This document shows positions 10,884 to 23,699 of a stretch of 64,000 nucleotides of DNA, one piece after another. This DNA comes from Heligmosomoides polygyrus polygyrus. Its lineage: Eukaryota; Nematoda; Chromadorea; Rhabditida; Heligmosomidae. Within the stretch, counting starts at the first letter, position 1; each line of letters opens with the position of its first letter. The notes below the pieces were generated by a model. It was given only the letters and a program-made list of their open reading frames with translations. It searched no databases and had not been told where the DNA came from. The stretch is from contig OX377205.1 of NCBI GenBank assembly GCA_947396885.1, positions 55,350,676-55,414,675 of the forward strand, in the 5' to 3' direction. The position numbers and the translations under genes are program-made.

Positions 10884-12589
10884 ATGGCAGTGGCGATGTC
10901 CGTTCCTCCACATGCTGCCACTGGAAACTGCTTGCTCTTGCGAGCCGAGCCAAACACGGAACGATCGAAAGCAGGCGACAGGCGCTAGTGACAGGCCGGC
11001 CTACGAACATTCTGTCGCGTTATATGGTCGATGACGTTTCAGAGTTCTCGAGATAATGCTACGGCGTCCGCGGGAGCCGACGCGCACTCGCAAAGCCCGC
11101 GAGTGTGAGAAGTATATGAGGGTCCCTGGTGCGAGGACGGCATCGGGGGGCAGCTGAGCTAGTCCGGAAGTCCCGTAACGTAGGCAAGACACGCGTAGCA
11201 ACGTTGAATGTGGGTACGTTGATGGGCCGCTCGTGCGAATTGGTAGGAGCACTGGAGCGAAGGAGGATAGATTTCTGTGCGGTGCAGAAGACGAGGTGGT
11301 CCTGCTGCAAGTCAAGGGACATAGGACGAGGATTTAAGGCCGTTCTATGTGGAAGTCCCAGGACCACCAGTGGTGTCGGTATGATCGTCTCCGAACGTTT
11401 CCGTGACGCGATTGCAAGCATAGAACATTCTGATGACCGCTTGATGAAGATTGTTGTCGCCGTAGAAGAGCGACGATGTCATTTCTTTTCCGCGCTATGC
11501 TCCGCAGACAAGTTGCTTCGAGCAAACCAAGGACGAGTTCTGGTCCCTGCTTGATGAGAAGACAGCGAAAGTGCCGTCACAAGATATGATTGTTGCGGTA
11601 GGTGACCTTAATGGTCACGTCGGAGCAGCGAAAGACGGCTACAGCTGTCATGGTGGTTTTTGCTGTGGGCCACGCAACGCCGATGGTGAGCGTATACTTG
11701 AGTATGTAGACTCACACTACCTTACCATCGTAAACATCAAATTAAATTTCGAAAGCGTGACTCCCACCTCATCTCGTTTTATAGCGTAAACGCGAAAACG
11801 CAGATTGTCCATTCCATGTCCTTGTTAGGCGTCGAGACCAACGCGTTGTCACAGGCGCGAAGATCGTGCCGTATGAGACGGTTGCTACCCAACACCGTCA
11901 ACTGATCTGCTCGCTTTAGATCACACCTCCGAGGTGTAAACGTGTTGAGGGGTGCGGGACGGCTGGAATCAAATGGTGGCCAGGGATGGGCGGAAATTTT
12001 GAAAATTTTCCCAGAAAACAGAAAATCGCTTTCGTCAGAAATCAGAAAACAGAAAAGCCAAAAACGCCAGAAAACAGAAAAATCAGAAAACAGAAAATTT
12101 CGCAGTTATCATACTACCTAACTATTCAATCCGAAGATCTATTTGTCCAGCAGCAAATGCTTTTTGCACGACTAGAAATGTGGTCGTGGACCAGTGTTTC
12201 ATCTTGCAAGCGTTTATAGGAATGGCTTATAAATGATGAATTTTTCCTATTGCATTCATATTAAAATACAGCGGTTTAAGGCTCACAGTCCAAATGTAGG
12301 TGTAATCTCAAAACAGACGATTCGCTAGATTAGGAGTCCCACTAGTAAGAGACTGGCCCTATAGAGCACCAAACACGGACCAAAGATGTTTTGGGTACTG
12401 GCTTGATATTTCACAGAACAACACGAGAGTGCGACTGAAGAGGCTGTCAGCGCAAAAACTTTTGGGTGAAAGTGTTTCTTTAAATACGTAGACATTATCT
12501 AATAAGGATCAAACATATACTCTTTCCATCATATTATTATTATTCATCATACATTCATATCATATTACATCTCGATTTGCTAGGGAGGG

Positions 12590-13235
12590 AGACATGCCCG
12601 ACATTGGCAATTATCGCCCGATTTGCCTGCTGCCCGTAGTCTACATGCTGTTCACTCCAGTCCTCCTGAATAGGGTTAGCAGAACGCTGGACGAAGGACG
12701 GCCATGCGAACAAGCAGGATTTCGGAGAGGATTCAGCACGATCGACCACATACACACCATTACGAAGCTCATCTTGCAGCTGTGCCTTACGTTCATCGAC
12801 CTGAAGAAGGATTCGACGCCGTCGAAACGGAGGCAGTCATCGAAGCTCTGCTCGCTCAGGATGTTCCTACTCAGTACATCAGAGTCAAAGTGGATTCACG
12901 ACCACGATCTCAGCACTCCACAACGACGTCATCATCGACGTGAAGAGAGGGGTTCAGCAAGGAGATACCATATCCCCAAAGCTCTTCAGCGCCACCCTCG
13001 AAAACGTAATGCGCGAACTAGAATGGGAAGACATGGGAGTGAAGGTCGACGGCCAGCAGCTGCACCATCTTAGGTTTGCTGATGACATCATAACACCGAG
13101 CAAGGCCAGGCCGAGCGAACGCTAGCCCACTTCGATCGTGTATGTGGGAACCCTGGACTGCAGCGGAATCTTACGCAGACGACGTTCATGAGAAACGGAC
13201 GCATTCTCGCTCAACGGAACGAACATCTTTGGAGT
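12590..13235 (+). pseudogene. RTE-B LINE fragment 1 (RT domain)
   Basis: Encodes GNYRPICLLPVVYMLFTPVL, AGFRRGFSTIDHIHTITKLI, then after frameshifts VKRGVQQGDTISPKLFSATL and HHLRFADD (the FADD catalytic box). The RT is a different lineage from RTE-A (FADD and GFSTIDHI signatures). It is broken by frameshifts near 12790 and 13090. It ends abruptly where the next RTE-B fragment begins with endonuclease sequence. Confidence 0.85.
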
Positions 13236-13249
13236 GAAACGAGCAAGGA

Positions 13250-15480
13250 GAATACATCATGTCAACCAAGACCATCCGTGGAAACTCACAGTTCCAGGAG
13301 TCTCCCGCCCTACGATGGACCTGGAAAGCCGCCGGCGGCCAGTTCCACAACGAGATCGACCACATCATCTTCAACCGCAAGCATTGCCTGACCGACGTCC
13401 CCGTTCTTCCCAAGTTCTACACGGGATCGGACCATCGCCTCCTTCGTGCGAGTTTCCGCTTTTCGCGTCAAGGAGAGAAGGCCGCGAAGTTCAAGAGGAG
13501 GAGTCCCAGAACGACCATCAACTGGGAGCTTTACACCTCTTTTGCCGGCCTTTTGGAGGATACCGTCATGGAAAACATTGACGAGGAATACGACCGCTTC
13601 GTGCACCATCTCCGCGATAGTGCTAAGGCAGCCGAAAGCTTGAAGACCACCAAGAGACGCCTGCCTCCGGAAACTCTCGAGCTTATACGCCAGCGTGGAG
13701 CAGCACGAGCGTCAAGCAACTACCAGCTGACGTCCGAGCTCGCGAAGCTATGCATAGCGGTGATAAAGGAAGATCTCAAGGAGATAAGGGCGGAAGTGTT
13801 GGCTGAAGCAGCAGAGGCAGGCTTGAGCATCCGCAATGCCCACCGGAACTTCGCCAAGTTCAAGATCAAGATGACCGCTCGCCGACATCCTAGCGGAACC
13901 GTCACCTCTTCCAGAAGAACCGTGGACATCCACGACTTTTACTTCGATCTCATCGATAGCCGTCCACCTGCACCCATGCCGTCTTTCGCAGGATGGATAC
14001 GTCGTTCCCCCTGTTCTCCCTTCCGAGATCCGACACGCCATCTCGTCGGTGAAGAAACGTACGGCATCCGATCTCGACAGGATCAGACCCGAACACCTGA
14101 AGAACCTCCCACCAGCACTCATAAACACCAGGCGCCGCTCTTCACACACCACCCTTCAGAGTGCAAGGATCCGCCTCAGTGGAGAATCAGCAAGACTGTC
14201 TTGATGTACAAGAAGGGAGACTGCACGACATTGGCAACTATCGCTCGATCTGTCTGCTGCCCGTAGTCTACAAGCTGTTCACGCGAGTCATCCTCAATAG
14301 GATAAGCAAAACGCTGGACGAAGGACATCCATGCAATCAAGCAGGATTTCGGAGAGGATTCAGCACGATCGACCACATTCACACCATTACGAAGCTCGTC
14401 GAAGTGTCTCGAGAGTACAGCCGCTGTGCCTTATGTTCATCGACCTGAAGCCCTGAGTGAGCAGGGAACTCGAAGGATTTGATGTACTCAGTACATCAAA
14501 TCCTTCGAGATCTGAACGATGGATTTACGACCAAGATCTCACCATTCTACAACGACGTCGCCATCGTCGTGAAGAGAGGGGTTTAGCAGGATTCAGCTCC
14601 ATCCTCTAAAATGTCATGCGCGAACTAGAATGGGAAGACATGGGAGTGAAGGTCGACAGCCGGCAGCTGCACCATCTTCGCTTCGCTGACGAAATCGTGC
14701 TCATGACACCGAGCATTAGCCAGACGGAGCGAATGCTGGCCGACTTCGGTCGTGTATGTGGGAACGTTGGAATGCAGCTGAATCTTACGAAGACGATGTT
14801 CGTGAGAAGCGGACGAGTTTCTGATGCTCAACGGAGCGAGCATCTCCGAGTGCTCCAGCTACGTGTATCTGGTTCGCGAAGTCAACATGAGCAACGGCCT
14901 AGCACCGGAGCTATATATGAGGAAACGAGCTGTTTGGGGAGCTTTTCAAGAGCGTCGAGGAAGTCGCGAAGAAGACGAAGAACGTCCGACTACGTGCCCA
15001 CCTATTCGATTCCACTGCTCTTCCTGCCCTAACATACTCCTCAGACCTGCGCTGTACGGAAGCGGGATGAACACGTGATCAGCGACGCGCAGCGTGGAAT
15101 GGAGAGCGCAATGCTTGGAGTAACACGACTCACGCAAGTGAGAGAAGGCCTCCGGAGTTCCGAGCTTCGCCGACGTTCGAAGATCAGGGACGCTGTCACA
15201 TGGGCCAAGTCGTCGAAAATTAGGTGGGCCGGCCACGTAATGCGATTCGCAGACACCCGCTGGACGAGAGCCGTCACTGACTGGATTCCGCGAGATGTCA
15301 AGAGAATACCAGGATGCCCACCAACGCGCTGGTCGGACTTCTTCGTGGAAACCCTGAACGAACGATATGACGCTCTTCGTGTCCGTCCGGCGAGGAGGAT
15401 CCATTGGAGCACTCTGTCAAGCGACAAGGACAAATGGAGACGTTGCTGGTGCCCGTTCGAATAACTCGATGATCACCGGG
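13250..15480 (+). pseudogene. RTE-B LINE fragment 2 (endonuclease end to C-terminus)
   Basis: An open stretch at 13259-14266 begins inside the APE-type endonuclease (EIDHIIFNRKHCL, TGSDHRLLRASFRFS: the Asp/His catalytic block), then a linker. After frameshifts come IGNYRSICLLPVVYKLF, AGFRRGFSTIDHI, VKVDSRQLHHLRFADEIVLM (FADE, so the second catalytic Asp is Glu) and RVCGNVGMQLNLTKTMFV. The C-terminal block is SSKIRWAGHVMRF and PPTRWSDFFVETLNERYDAL. It ends near 15480. The N-terminal endonuclease half is missing. Confidence 0.88.
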
Positions 15481-16815
15481 AGGACAGATGATAGATGTGA
15501 TAAATTAAAATTTTTATGTATCACTTTTCTATTACTACACCAGTGAAGTCAAAGGTAACTAAAACGTTTCAGTCTCTCACTAAAGTTTGACAACCAAAAG
15601 CTGAACAAGAGTTAGAAAAGCAGCTCCATCAAAGGCTCTGCTTTACGATCATTGGGAAAGACCAGCCAACAATTTTCAATAACCGGAGGTGGAGAATAAT
15701 CCTACCCACAATTACTCTACGGCACATGGTTAGTTAACATGTATTATAATGAAATGCTCCTCAGAACACTAGTTTTCTAGCCTTTGCATAAAGTTCTAAG
15801 TGATCGTAGATAGTCTAAACTACTGCAGAAATTTAAGAGAATACAAAGCGAAATTATGAAAGTGGAGAGATGTCCTGTGAAGGGACATGCCAGCAGCACG
15901 CCATGTCACAATTAAACAAACAAAGCGGCATAGTTTTAAGTGTATGACGCAATTTCTACACGAGCAGATCTAGAAACTTACGTGTTTGCAATTTAAAATA
16001 CACTAGAAATATTATTTTGAGACGAAACTCATGATTCTATGATACTTTTCGGATTCTCTTTATTGGATTTCTATTATATAATTTTGTTCGCAGCTCTATT
16101 TTCTGTTTTCTGGCCAATTTTTGGCCATTTTCCCAGAAAACAGAAAAAATTTGCCCAAAATGGCCAGAAAATCAGAAAACAGAAATTCCGCCCACCCCTG
16201 ATGGTGGCGACTGGAAGAGAAAGAAGCAGCTGTTATTTCTCGCCCGACGGTAACAACTGTCGACGAAACCTGGAAGGATGCTACCCAAGCGATAACTCGG
16301 GCTGCGCGCCTCGAACTCGGCACAACGAAGCCTGGACGGGGTTAGGTCGACAAGCAGGCTTGGCTATGGACTGACGACGTCAGATAGAAGGTCTGGGAAA
16401 AGAAACGGCTGTATTACGTATTTATCAGTGACAAAACAGTCTGTAAATGGCGGAATTATCTAGAAGCAAGGAAAGTGGCAAAGAAGGCAGTGGCCGCTGC
16501 TAAAGCCGCACACTACGCTGATGTGAGCGACAAGTTGGAGACGCGTGATGATGAGGTTCTTTGGCGTTAACGACGAGAACGGTCACCTATACGGTCGGAA
16601 AGACGCGTCCTGCGAACTGCGCTAGCTACCGTCCGGTTCGCCTACTTTCGCACACCATGAAAATCTTTGAGCGAATTGTCGATGGACGTATATGGGATGT
16701 CGTCCAGCTTTCCAATAATCAGCGTGGTTTCATTGCCGGCTGTGAAACGGTTGATGCCATACCCGCCTAGAGAAGCACCGCGAGAAACAGAAATCGGCGC
16801 ATTTTGCCTTCCTGG

Positions 16816-16990
16816 AGCCGGATTCATCGACGACTTACGTAACTTTAACGGAGAATTGTAAGCTTATCAAGCGATATAGTGAGCGATAAGCCGCGTTAAA
16901 AGCTCAGATAACGCGGCTTACGCCCACCATATCGCTTGATAAACTTATAATTCTCCGCTAAAGTTATATAAATCGTTGATGAATCCGGCC
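16816..16990. mobile_element. CCTGG-flanked MITE, copy 1 (175 bp)
   Basis: Termini AGCCGGATTCATC and GATGAATCCGGCC, arms of about 75 bp and a GATAAGCCGCGTT palindromic centre. Flanks are CCTGG (16811-16815 and 16991-16995). Removing the element plus one CCTGG restores the LINE codons for AFLDLDRVPREV exactly. Other copies are at 56637-56803 and 57813-61635. No coding capacity. Confidence 0.88.
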
Positions 16991-17594
16991 CCTGGACTTG
17001 GACCGGGTTCCGCGGGAAGTTAGATGGTAGGCGTTGTGACGATACGGCGTTCCTGAAGAGCTTAATGAGTGGGTGCGCATCCTCTACTCGTGCCCAAAAG
17101 CCGAGTGCGAACACCAGCGGGCACCTCGATGGAGTTTCCAATCTCTGTCGGGGTGCACCAGGGGTCTGCGCTCTCCCCACTGCTCTTCGTGGTCGTCATG
17201 GATGCAATTACACGCGATTTCCAAAGGGCAGCTCGTTGGACGCTGCTGTATGCTGACGACGCCATACTTGCATGTGAAGACAGAACCGAACTCGAGCGAC
17301 AGGCACAGGCGTGGTGCGATCGCTTGGCACTGTTCGGACTCAAGCTAAACGTCAAAAAGAGGAATACTTGACGACGGATGTGAATGAGCGCGGATCCATT
17401 AAGATGGTACTGAGGTCTCACGAGTTACATCTTTCAAGTATACTTCATCCGTAGGGGTACTTCATTCGTAAATGACTTCATTAGTCCCTTCACGCGCTTA
17501 TAAGGATTAGATTGGTTCAAAAATTGCTGTGGTCGTCACTCCCAGATGAGCTAAATTCAATAGGTTTGTTACAGTGGCGTAAGGCACGGGTAAT

Positions 17595-18873
17595 CTAATC
17601 CAGAAGACGTGCGCAGGTACGTCGCCAAATGATGTGATTATGTAAAGTCATACGCCCTTCTACACTCCGCACAGTAGAAGTTTCTTCATCGCCCTTCCGG
17701 TCCCCGAAAAAAAGGTACTCAATGTAATAACAGATTATAGCAAAACCAGAATTGTGCGCAAATACGATGAAAATAATTATCTGTCGCATGCACTTCAACG
17801 AATTTAGTTCCACCATACCATTGTCGTCATGTAGAAATTCCATTCAGTCATAGCGAACTTTTTCACAGTCACTGTTCAAAGAAACAGCTGATCCAGCTGA
17901 AGTGGTAGTTGCATACCTTATGTTTGTCCTGACAAATCTTAGGTGTTGTTGTGGTGGGCAGCGTAGGTACCGTTGTGGAGAGCGTTGTCGTTCCAAAGAA
18001 GCTGTGGCCTCCTCGACGCTTTCCCACCAGCATATCGCGTACGTCGGCATCAAGCTCTTCGGGGTGAAACTCCGTTTCTCCGTCGCCTAACGAAAAGGAC
18101 GCCGCTGACGACGATGCTACCTTGGGTAATGCAGTTGTTGCCGTTCTGGACGGCAGGGTGCCTGTGGGCGCAACCGGAGAGAAACTCCTGGCATTTTGTG
18201 GAGCGCTCATCTTCACAGATCCTGTAGATGTCATTGTGCTGACCGAACCTGTAGCAGTGATATCCTGCAGTTCGTTTTCTGAGCTCTGTGGAGGTGGATC
18301 GAGCGTCGCTATCGAAAGAACTGTGAAGTCGTCTACGTCAAATTCCATCCTGCCGAATGAACTCATAGTTCTGACGCCGCCTTCGAGACCGTTACCGCCG
18401 TCCTTTCGCTCCTCCGGCGGGAATGTTTCACTGAAGCCACCGAGATTGCGACGTTCTGTGACTTCCGGCGGGAAGACTCGGTTCTGATGACGGTGGTCGT
18501 CGAGCGATTCGCTCCCGAAAGGTGGCAATTCACCAACATCGCCGACGCCGCCGCCGCAGCCGCGTTCGTTGCTGTTCACCTTCCGAGCGGCGTCGGTGAT
18601 GCCCGCCCGATTTGAACTCGTTCGAGAGTCTCCCGAAGACGTCCGCATAGCGCAGTTGGTAGTCGTCCAGGCAGAGTTGCGGGATTAGAATGACAGGTTT
18701 ACCGTCACCGTTCAGCATAAATACATAGGAAGGAAATAATTCCGCCAATATCATCGCGGATTCAGGGCAATAAAGTGACCGGTCCAAATACCTGGATAGC
18801 AACCGATTCGAGGCTCCGGTTCCTTGACACTTGTGCGAAAGCCACACGCTTCAATGGGGGAACTCTGCATGTT
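17595..18873 (-). CDS. putative host gene, single-pass membrane protein (unrecognised)
   Basis: A - strand open stretch of about 240 codons (18648 down to 17917) is rich in Ser, Thr and Pro. It includes FDVDDFTVLSIATLDPPPQS and ends TTTTPKICQDKHK at a GTATGC donor. A phase-compatible acceptor (GCGACAG) starts 17780-17595: IIIFIVFAHNSGFAIICYYI (membrane-like), then a charged tail ending CARLLD. Upstream, an exon-like block (about 18797-18873, TTTTTAG acceptor) reads SSPIEACGFRTSVKEPEPRI. A second frame, PVILIPQLCLDDYQLRYADV, overlaps at 18620-18720, so the 5' structure is unresolved. No known domain is recognised. Flanking sequence is not repetitive, which favours a host gene. Confidence 0.35.
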
Positions 18874-18960
18874 CCTAAAAATATTAGGATAAACGGAGTT
18901 GTAACCAGCCCTTCCAAGACACCCCACGATGTTCAACACTTCATAATATTGTGGATGCAA

Positions 18961-19165
18961 TTTGACATTTTCACTTTCGAAATAACGGCATTGGCTGGCT
19001 TATAGATGACCCAGCCCACCGCTCCTTTAACTTTTAATGATACGAAGTCCTAATGGAAGGAGATGGAGCTGCTGGCTAGCTCGATAGAGTCAAGACTAAG
19101 GTTATCATGCAGCATGCATGTTGTCGAACAAATTGCCTTTTTTACACATTTATTTCAGGCCTATA
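18961..19165. other. unassigned sequence
   Basis: No feature that I can support between the putative membrane gene and the maT relic. Confidence 0.3.
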
Positions 19166-20095
19166 CAGGGCGCATAAAAAGTATTGAGCCACTAAACATA
19201 AACGTTAGAAATAACAACACATCATAAAATTTAACGAGTTTATATACGATAGGTCAACAGTGATCTAGCGAACAGAATAGCACCACTTGTGTATTATATG
19301 GGCTCTTCGTTGCGAATGCAGGGCGAAGACGTCGAGGAAAGACATCGACGGTGCGCCGTAAATAGTCCGCGTCGATTTCGTTCTATGCTTTGACCCTCAG
19401 TGACTTGATACCTTGGTGCATTCAACTTGTAAAAGTGTTACATACTCTTCAAGGACCTCCAAAGTGCTAATTCTGTGGAAGGCTCGCTGCAAGGGACGCG
19501 CATCCGGCCAGTATCATGGTTTGTTCATTCATCATAAGCGCGTCTCCTTTTCGTGGACACAGGAGTGAAGATAAATCAGTAGAACTTTCTGCATTGACGT
19601 TCTAAAGAAGCAACGGGTTCCTTGGCTCGAATTCCACCTCGAGAGTAAGTTGTATGTCTTCCAGCAGGACTACTAGATTCCTGCGCAGAGTCGAGGATTG
19701 TTCAGAACTGGTGCCGCGCCAACTTGGAGGACTTCATTTCGACAGAGGAATGACCTTTGTATAGACCGGATTTGAATCCGCTGAATTACTCTATATGGGA
19801 GGATTTGGAGAACAAGACTTACGCTACTTCCCAGAAAAGTATGAAGACAGTGAAGGATGATCTGGTCAGAGCATGGAACGAAATCGACGTGGACTAGTTG
19901 CGGCGCACCGTTGATGCCCTTCCTCGGCGTCTCCGGCTCTGCTTTCGCAGCAAAGAAGTCCATATAAAATACAAGTGATGCTGTTCTGTTCGCTACACCA
20001 TTGTTGAAATTTTGTATGTAAAATTGCTTAAATTTTTTAATTGTTGTTATTTCTAACGTTTACGTTTAGTGCGTCAATACTTTTTACGCACCCTG
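19166..20095 (+). pseudogene. maT/mariner-like relic with long inverted arms
   Basis: Termini CAGGGCGCATAAAAAGTATT and the inverse of CAGGGTGCGTAAAAAGTATT, flanked by TA. The right side encodes the transposase C-terminus (YRPDLNPLNYSIWEDLENKT with the third catalytic Asp, then DDLVRAWNEIDVD, stop, LRRTVDALPRRL). The left about 250 bp is an inverted copy of this same C-terminal end (- strand: EIDADYLRRTVDVFPRRLRP). The N-terminal DNA-binding part and the first two Asp blocks are absent. It is a fold-back deletion derivative. Confidence 0.85.
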
Positions 20096-20099
20096 TAAT

Positions 20100-23000
20100 G
20101 ACTGACAGAAAGGTTATATGCTATTGTAGAATCGGAACTCCTTTTTTCAAGTCCTTCTTCCTCACAATGGTCGGAAATGGAAGAAATATAGAATCTTGAA
20201 GAATTAAAATACATCTGAACTTCATAACAACGGTGGGCTCTATATCAGATGCATTTAAAACGACAATTACTGCACTGAATAGAATTGGCATAAAAATTCT
20301 TGAAGTTGAACCAAAGTTCCTCCTCGTCGACAATGTTTGGAATGCAATGATTGAAATTTGATGTGACAGCAAAAAAAAATAATCTGTGCAGTGAAAAATG
20401 ACTTGAGCCGAAATAAACCTACGTTTGTCTATCTGATCTTACAACTCCAACTGTTACCTCAACGAAATATCCTTCTGTTTTCATATTTGACTGATGCCGT
20501 GATGTGGTAGCATCACGGAGGCATACCGTGTGTCCCAAAACGGTTAACACTGTTAGAAAGACTGTAACCCTGCTGCCAGCAAAACTGTTAGGGATAGTAA
20601 TAGCACACAGAAAGGAGAAGAAAATTGAAATTTTGTGAAGAGAACGGTAAAGGACTGCACACTGAGCTCATTATAGAACAAATTTCTTTAACGACGCAAG
20701 CACTAAGAGCCGTTGTATTAAGGGAAACATCTTTGTTACAAGTAAGGCAAGGGATTCCCAAAAAAGCGGAGGAAAATAAAAAAGGCCATCTGCTTCAAGG
20801 TCTCAAGTTTGCGCCATACGTTTTTTCCTCTAATCTACAAATTGTAGACGCGATTATGTATGTAAGCACCACTTATGCTTCGGATCCATTGGAAGAGCAC
20901 AAATCAACGTCTTCTGCACCAAAATAGCGCTACATCAACATGTACCTGCAGACCTCTCCCCCGCCGTTTTTTGATTTTCGCTCCTTGAGCTACATATCTT
21001 ATTCACCTGCAACCACCATTATGGGTTTAAATCAGTATTTTTTAAAGCAGAAAACGTTATAAAACTTAAACATATTCAATTTATTCCAAATCTTAAAAAA
21101 CGCATATATGTAAAATTTACGTAACTAATTTCATCTAGATATTGAAACAAACAACAGATGTACTTGTTATATCCCTTACTGTTCCTTATTGTAAACCTTT
21201 TTATTCTAGTCATGTGTTTGATAGCTTTCTACCAACAAATCTATGCTACAACAATTAGTGCTGGTATTTTTGGAAGTGCTTCGCTGTATCCCTCTGTAAA
21301 CGCCAGAACATTTTCGCTCATACACTGTCATTACAGTCTAAAATAAGATGTTCTCTCCAATGCATGATTCAAATGTCGGAAAACTCCCGTTCAACTGCGC
21401 TTTCGTGACCGCTTTACATCTATTCTACAGCTTTAGTTAAAACCAGTGGTGTTACTTGAAGGCTTGTAAGCGAAACATGGTCAGCATGGACTTAGCTCAG
21501 CGTTTCTTTCCCTCCACAAGCTTGTCAGCTTGTCAGCCTCAGATTCGCGTCGCCATTAGGTTCTGCAGCTTCCAGCATTATCTGTCAGGAAAGGGGAGGC
21601 CTCTTTCGTATTACGTGTACCAGCAGTCAAACGGACGCTTCAATGAAATGCTTAGGTGTACAAATCAGCCTGTCTCTACATCCGCGATCTAAAAAAGTTC
21701 GCTCTACTGCAACAACGAGAGTCTTGTCGACCGTTGGTTGCCAGATTTTTCGCCCGCGCTTACGTACAATAAGTGCCGATGGTGTTCTCGTTTCCTTGTA
21801 GTCAGAGCAATTTGTCGGAGCTTCGGATGAGTAGAGCGGGCGCGAACACCCGCACGGGTCGTCTCACGTCCTTGGTCCCTGGAGTGGTTGAAAGGAAATC
21901 ATTCTTGTGTGAGAAAGCGAAGACCCTCGTTGGACTACGAGCGCATCTCGACTGTGGCCACTAAAGCGAAAGGTAATAACGACTGAAGAGAAATCGAGTT
22001 CCTAAAATCTCATTGCTGGCATGTCTGCCTGATGTCATGCCAACTATTCAGAACGCTTTAAACTACATTAGCCTTGAATACAATAACGACTGAAGAGAAA
22101 TTGAGTTCCCAAAGCATATAGCGTTAGACTATGAGGTTAAACAATTATAAGATTCCAAGTCCTCTCTTCGTAAGACCTCGGCATAGTGAGTAACGTGAGG
22201 CCGCACAGTAGAGCTCCTCCATAAAAACCTCGTTCGGCACACAAGAAACTGATACACGTCAAACGATTATTTTTCTGTAAAAGGAAACGCACCGTGCCGC
22301 ATGCCGTGCATACCAAGCCTTCTTCCTCGTTAAGAAACGTCAAGATCGAACCATCTGGCTCCTTCGTTGGACCGCCTGTAAAAGGCATTGTTCATGAGGC
22401 GAATTTATGACCTGCAACTACTGCGTATTCCTGGACTCTGTTGTCCTTTCATGCTTTTTTCTGTCTGTTGTTTCGGACGTTATGATTTGGAGCGCATAAT
22501 CGAGGGAAAGCAATGAGTGACCAATTGACTGGAGACGTGGTCGCCGCGACCTCAATTGACTACGCATTGTCATCGTCGATCAACTCCAGCTAAGGACTTA
22601 CCGAGGAGGTGTGCGTGTATCATGCGAATCATATTGAGAAGAGTCTTGTTCTTGCAGTTGAATACACAGAAGGTAACTGTCTGGCAAATCCAGAACAGTG
22701 GCAGGAAAGGGGAGAAGGAGCCAGAAGAACAACGGTGATCAAAGATATGTACCATCAAGTAAATCACTGAAAGAAATGCCTTTTTGCATTCAAAAACTTG
22801 GCAATGATTTTTTTCGGACCCGTATCATCCAATCTTTTCCTGTGTGACGGATTCAGCATTGTAACACGAGCTTTTGCAATCGCACAGTTTCAACTAAAAT
22901 TTCTTTACCGTACTAATACTTCAAGATAGAATTGCTATCGCTTTGCCGTTACTACACATTCTTACTATTCCTTCACTTCCTTCCAACAATTAGATTGCAC

Positions 23001-23305
23001 CGCCGTTTCGGTCATCATATAAAAGCTTTCTGAATTTAAACCCGTACCTACCCACACAACGGTTTGTAAACGTTGGAAAGCAGGCGAGCTGCTCTTTCCA
23101 ACTATATGTGTTTTGGAAGAATTCCTAACATTTTTGGATTTTTGGGACATCTTTTTAGCACATGTAGTTTATTTTTTCGCACATCTAATTCCATGAACTA
23201 TAGTTTAGTTGAATATTAATGGAGACAAATGCAACTACATATGACAGGTGAAAGGAGGAAGATCGTCGAGGACAATTCCTTGCTACTAGCTCCCAGCGAC
23301 TCCTG
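20100..23305. other. mostly unassigned; a few exon-like blocks
   Basis: No recognised transposon ORF. A short - strand exon-like block at about 22321-22382 (TTTTACAG acceptor, GTATGC donor; GGPTKEPDGSILTFLNEEEG) and a + strand open stretch at 20625-20927 may be coding, but I recognise neither. A 30-bp direct repeat containing AACGACTGAAGAGAAAT occurs at about 21980 and 22083. Confidence 0.25.
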
Positions 23306-23699
23306 GAGGACTAGGGTGGATCAACAGTCACGTCCGATGGCAGCCTAAAGTTGGAGGTGAACGCAGCCTGGTCCAAATGGTGCTCGTTGACAGGGGTGCT
23401 TTGCGACAAGACAATACCTGGTACCTCAAAGGTGTAAAGAGCAGTAGTTCGTCCACTAGCGACGTACGGTGCTGAGTGCTGGCCCGTGACGAAGGAAATT
23501 GAAAGCCGCCTCAGTGTAGCGGAGACGAAAATGCTAAGGTGGACGGTTGGAGTAACGCGATTAGACCGCGTTCCCAGTGACACCATACGACAAGAGTTCG
23601 GTGTTGCCCCGATAGTCGACAAGTTGCGCGAAGCCCGTCTACGATGGTACGGCCATGTCCTTCGCATTAACGACGACACCGTCTGTAAGGCCAGCAGCA

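Larger units (their letters stand above)
11981..16200. mobile_element. hAT-like element (non-autonomous shell) with 8-bp TSD
   Basis: Left end CAGGGATGGGCGGAAATTTT and right end AAATTCCGCCCACCCCTG form inverted termini, each followed inward by CAGAAAACAGAAAA runs. The flanks ATGGTGGC (11973-11980 and 16201-16208) are an exact 8-bp duplication. Deleting the element plus one TSD restores the LINE linker codons. CAGGG ends and an 8-bp TSD are hallmarks of the hAT superfamily. I see no hAT transposase (no BED finger or dimerisation domain). The interior is A+T-rich (12100-12550, 15480-16120) plus RTE-B sequence. Confidence 0.88.
10884..17441 (+). pseudogene. RTE-A LINE copy 2, split by a hAT-like element and a MITE
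   Basis: The 5' UTR (10884-11110) aligns with the 5' end of the copy at 57871-61129. The endonuclease is at 11120-11972: RVATLNVGTLMGRSCELVGA, TSGVGMIVSERFRDAI, then VAVGDLNGHVGAAKDGYSCH (Asp/Asn catalytic pocket). After the hAT it resumes at 16209 (EKEAAV-like linker; DENGHLY; CASYRPVRLLSHTMKIFERI; NNQRGFIAGCETVDAI). It then runs past a MITE (16816-16990) to LDRVPREV, HQGSALSPLLFVVVMDAIT and TLLYADDAILACEDRTELER. It stops at about 17441 without a 3' end. Several frameshifts and an internal deletion near 16560-16610 make it inactive. Confidence 0.88.

Noticed and set aside
18640..18700. tRNA A-box-like TAGCGCAGTTGGTAG in the putative membrane gene
   Set aside because: No B box follows at the required distance. 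Chance similarity.
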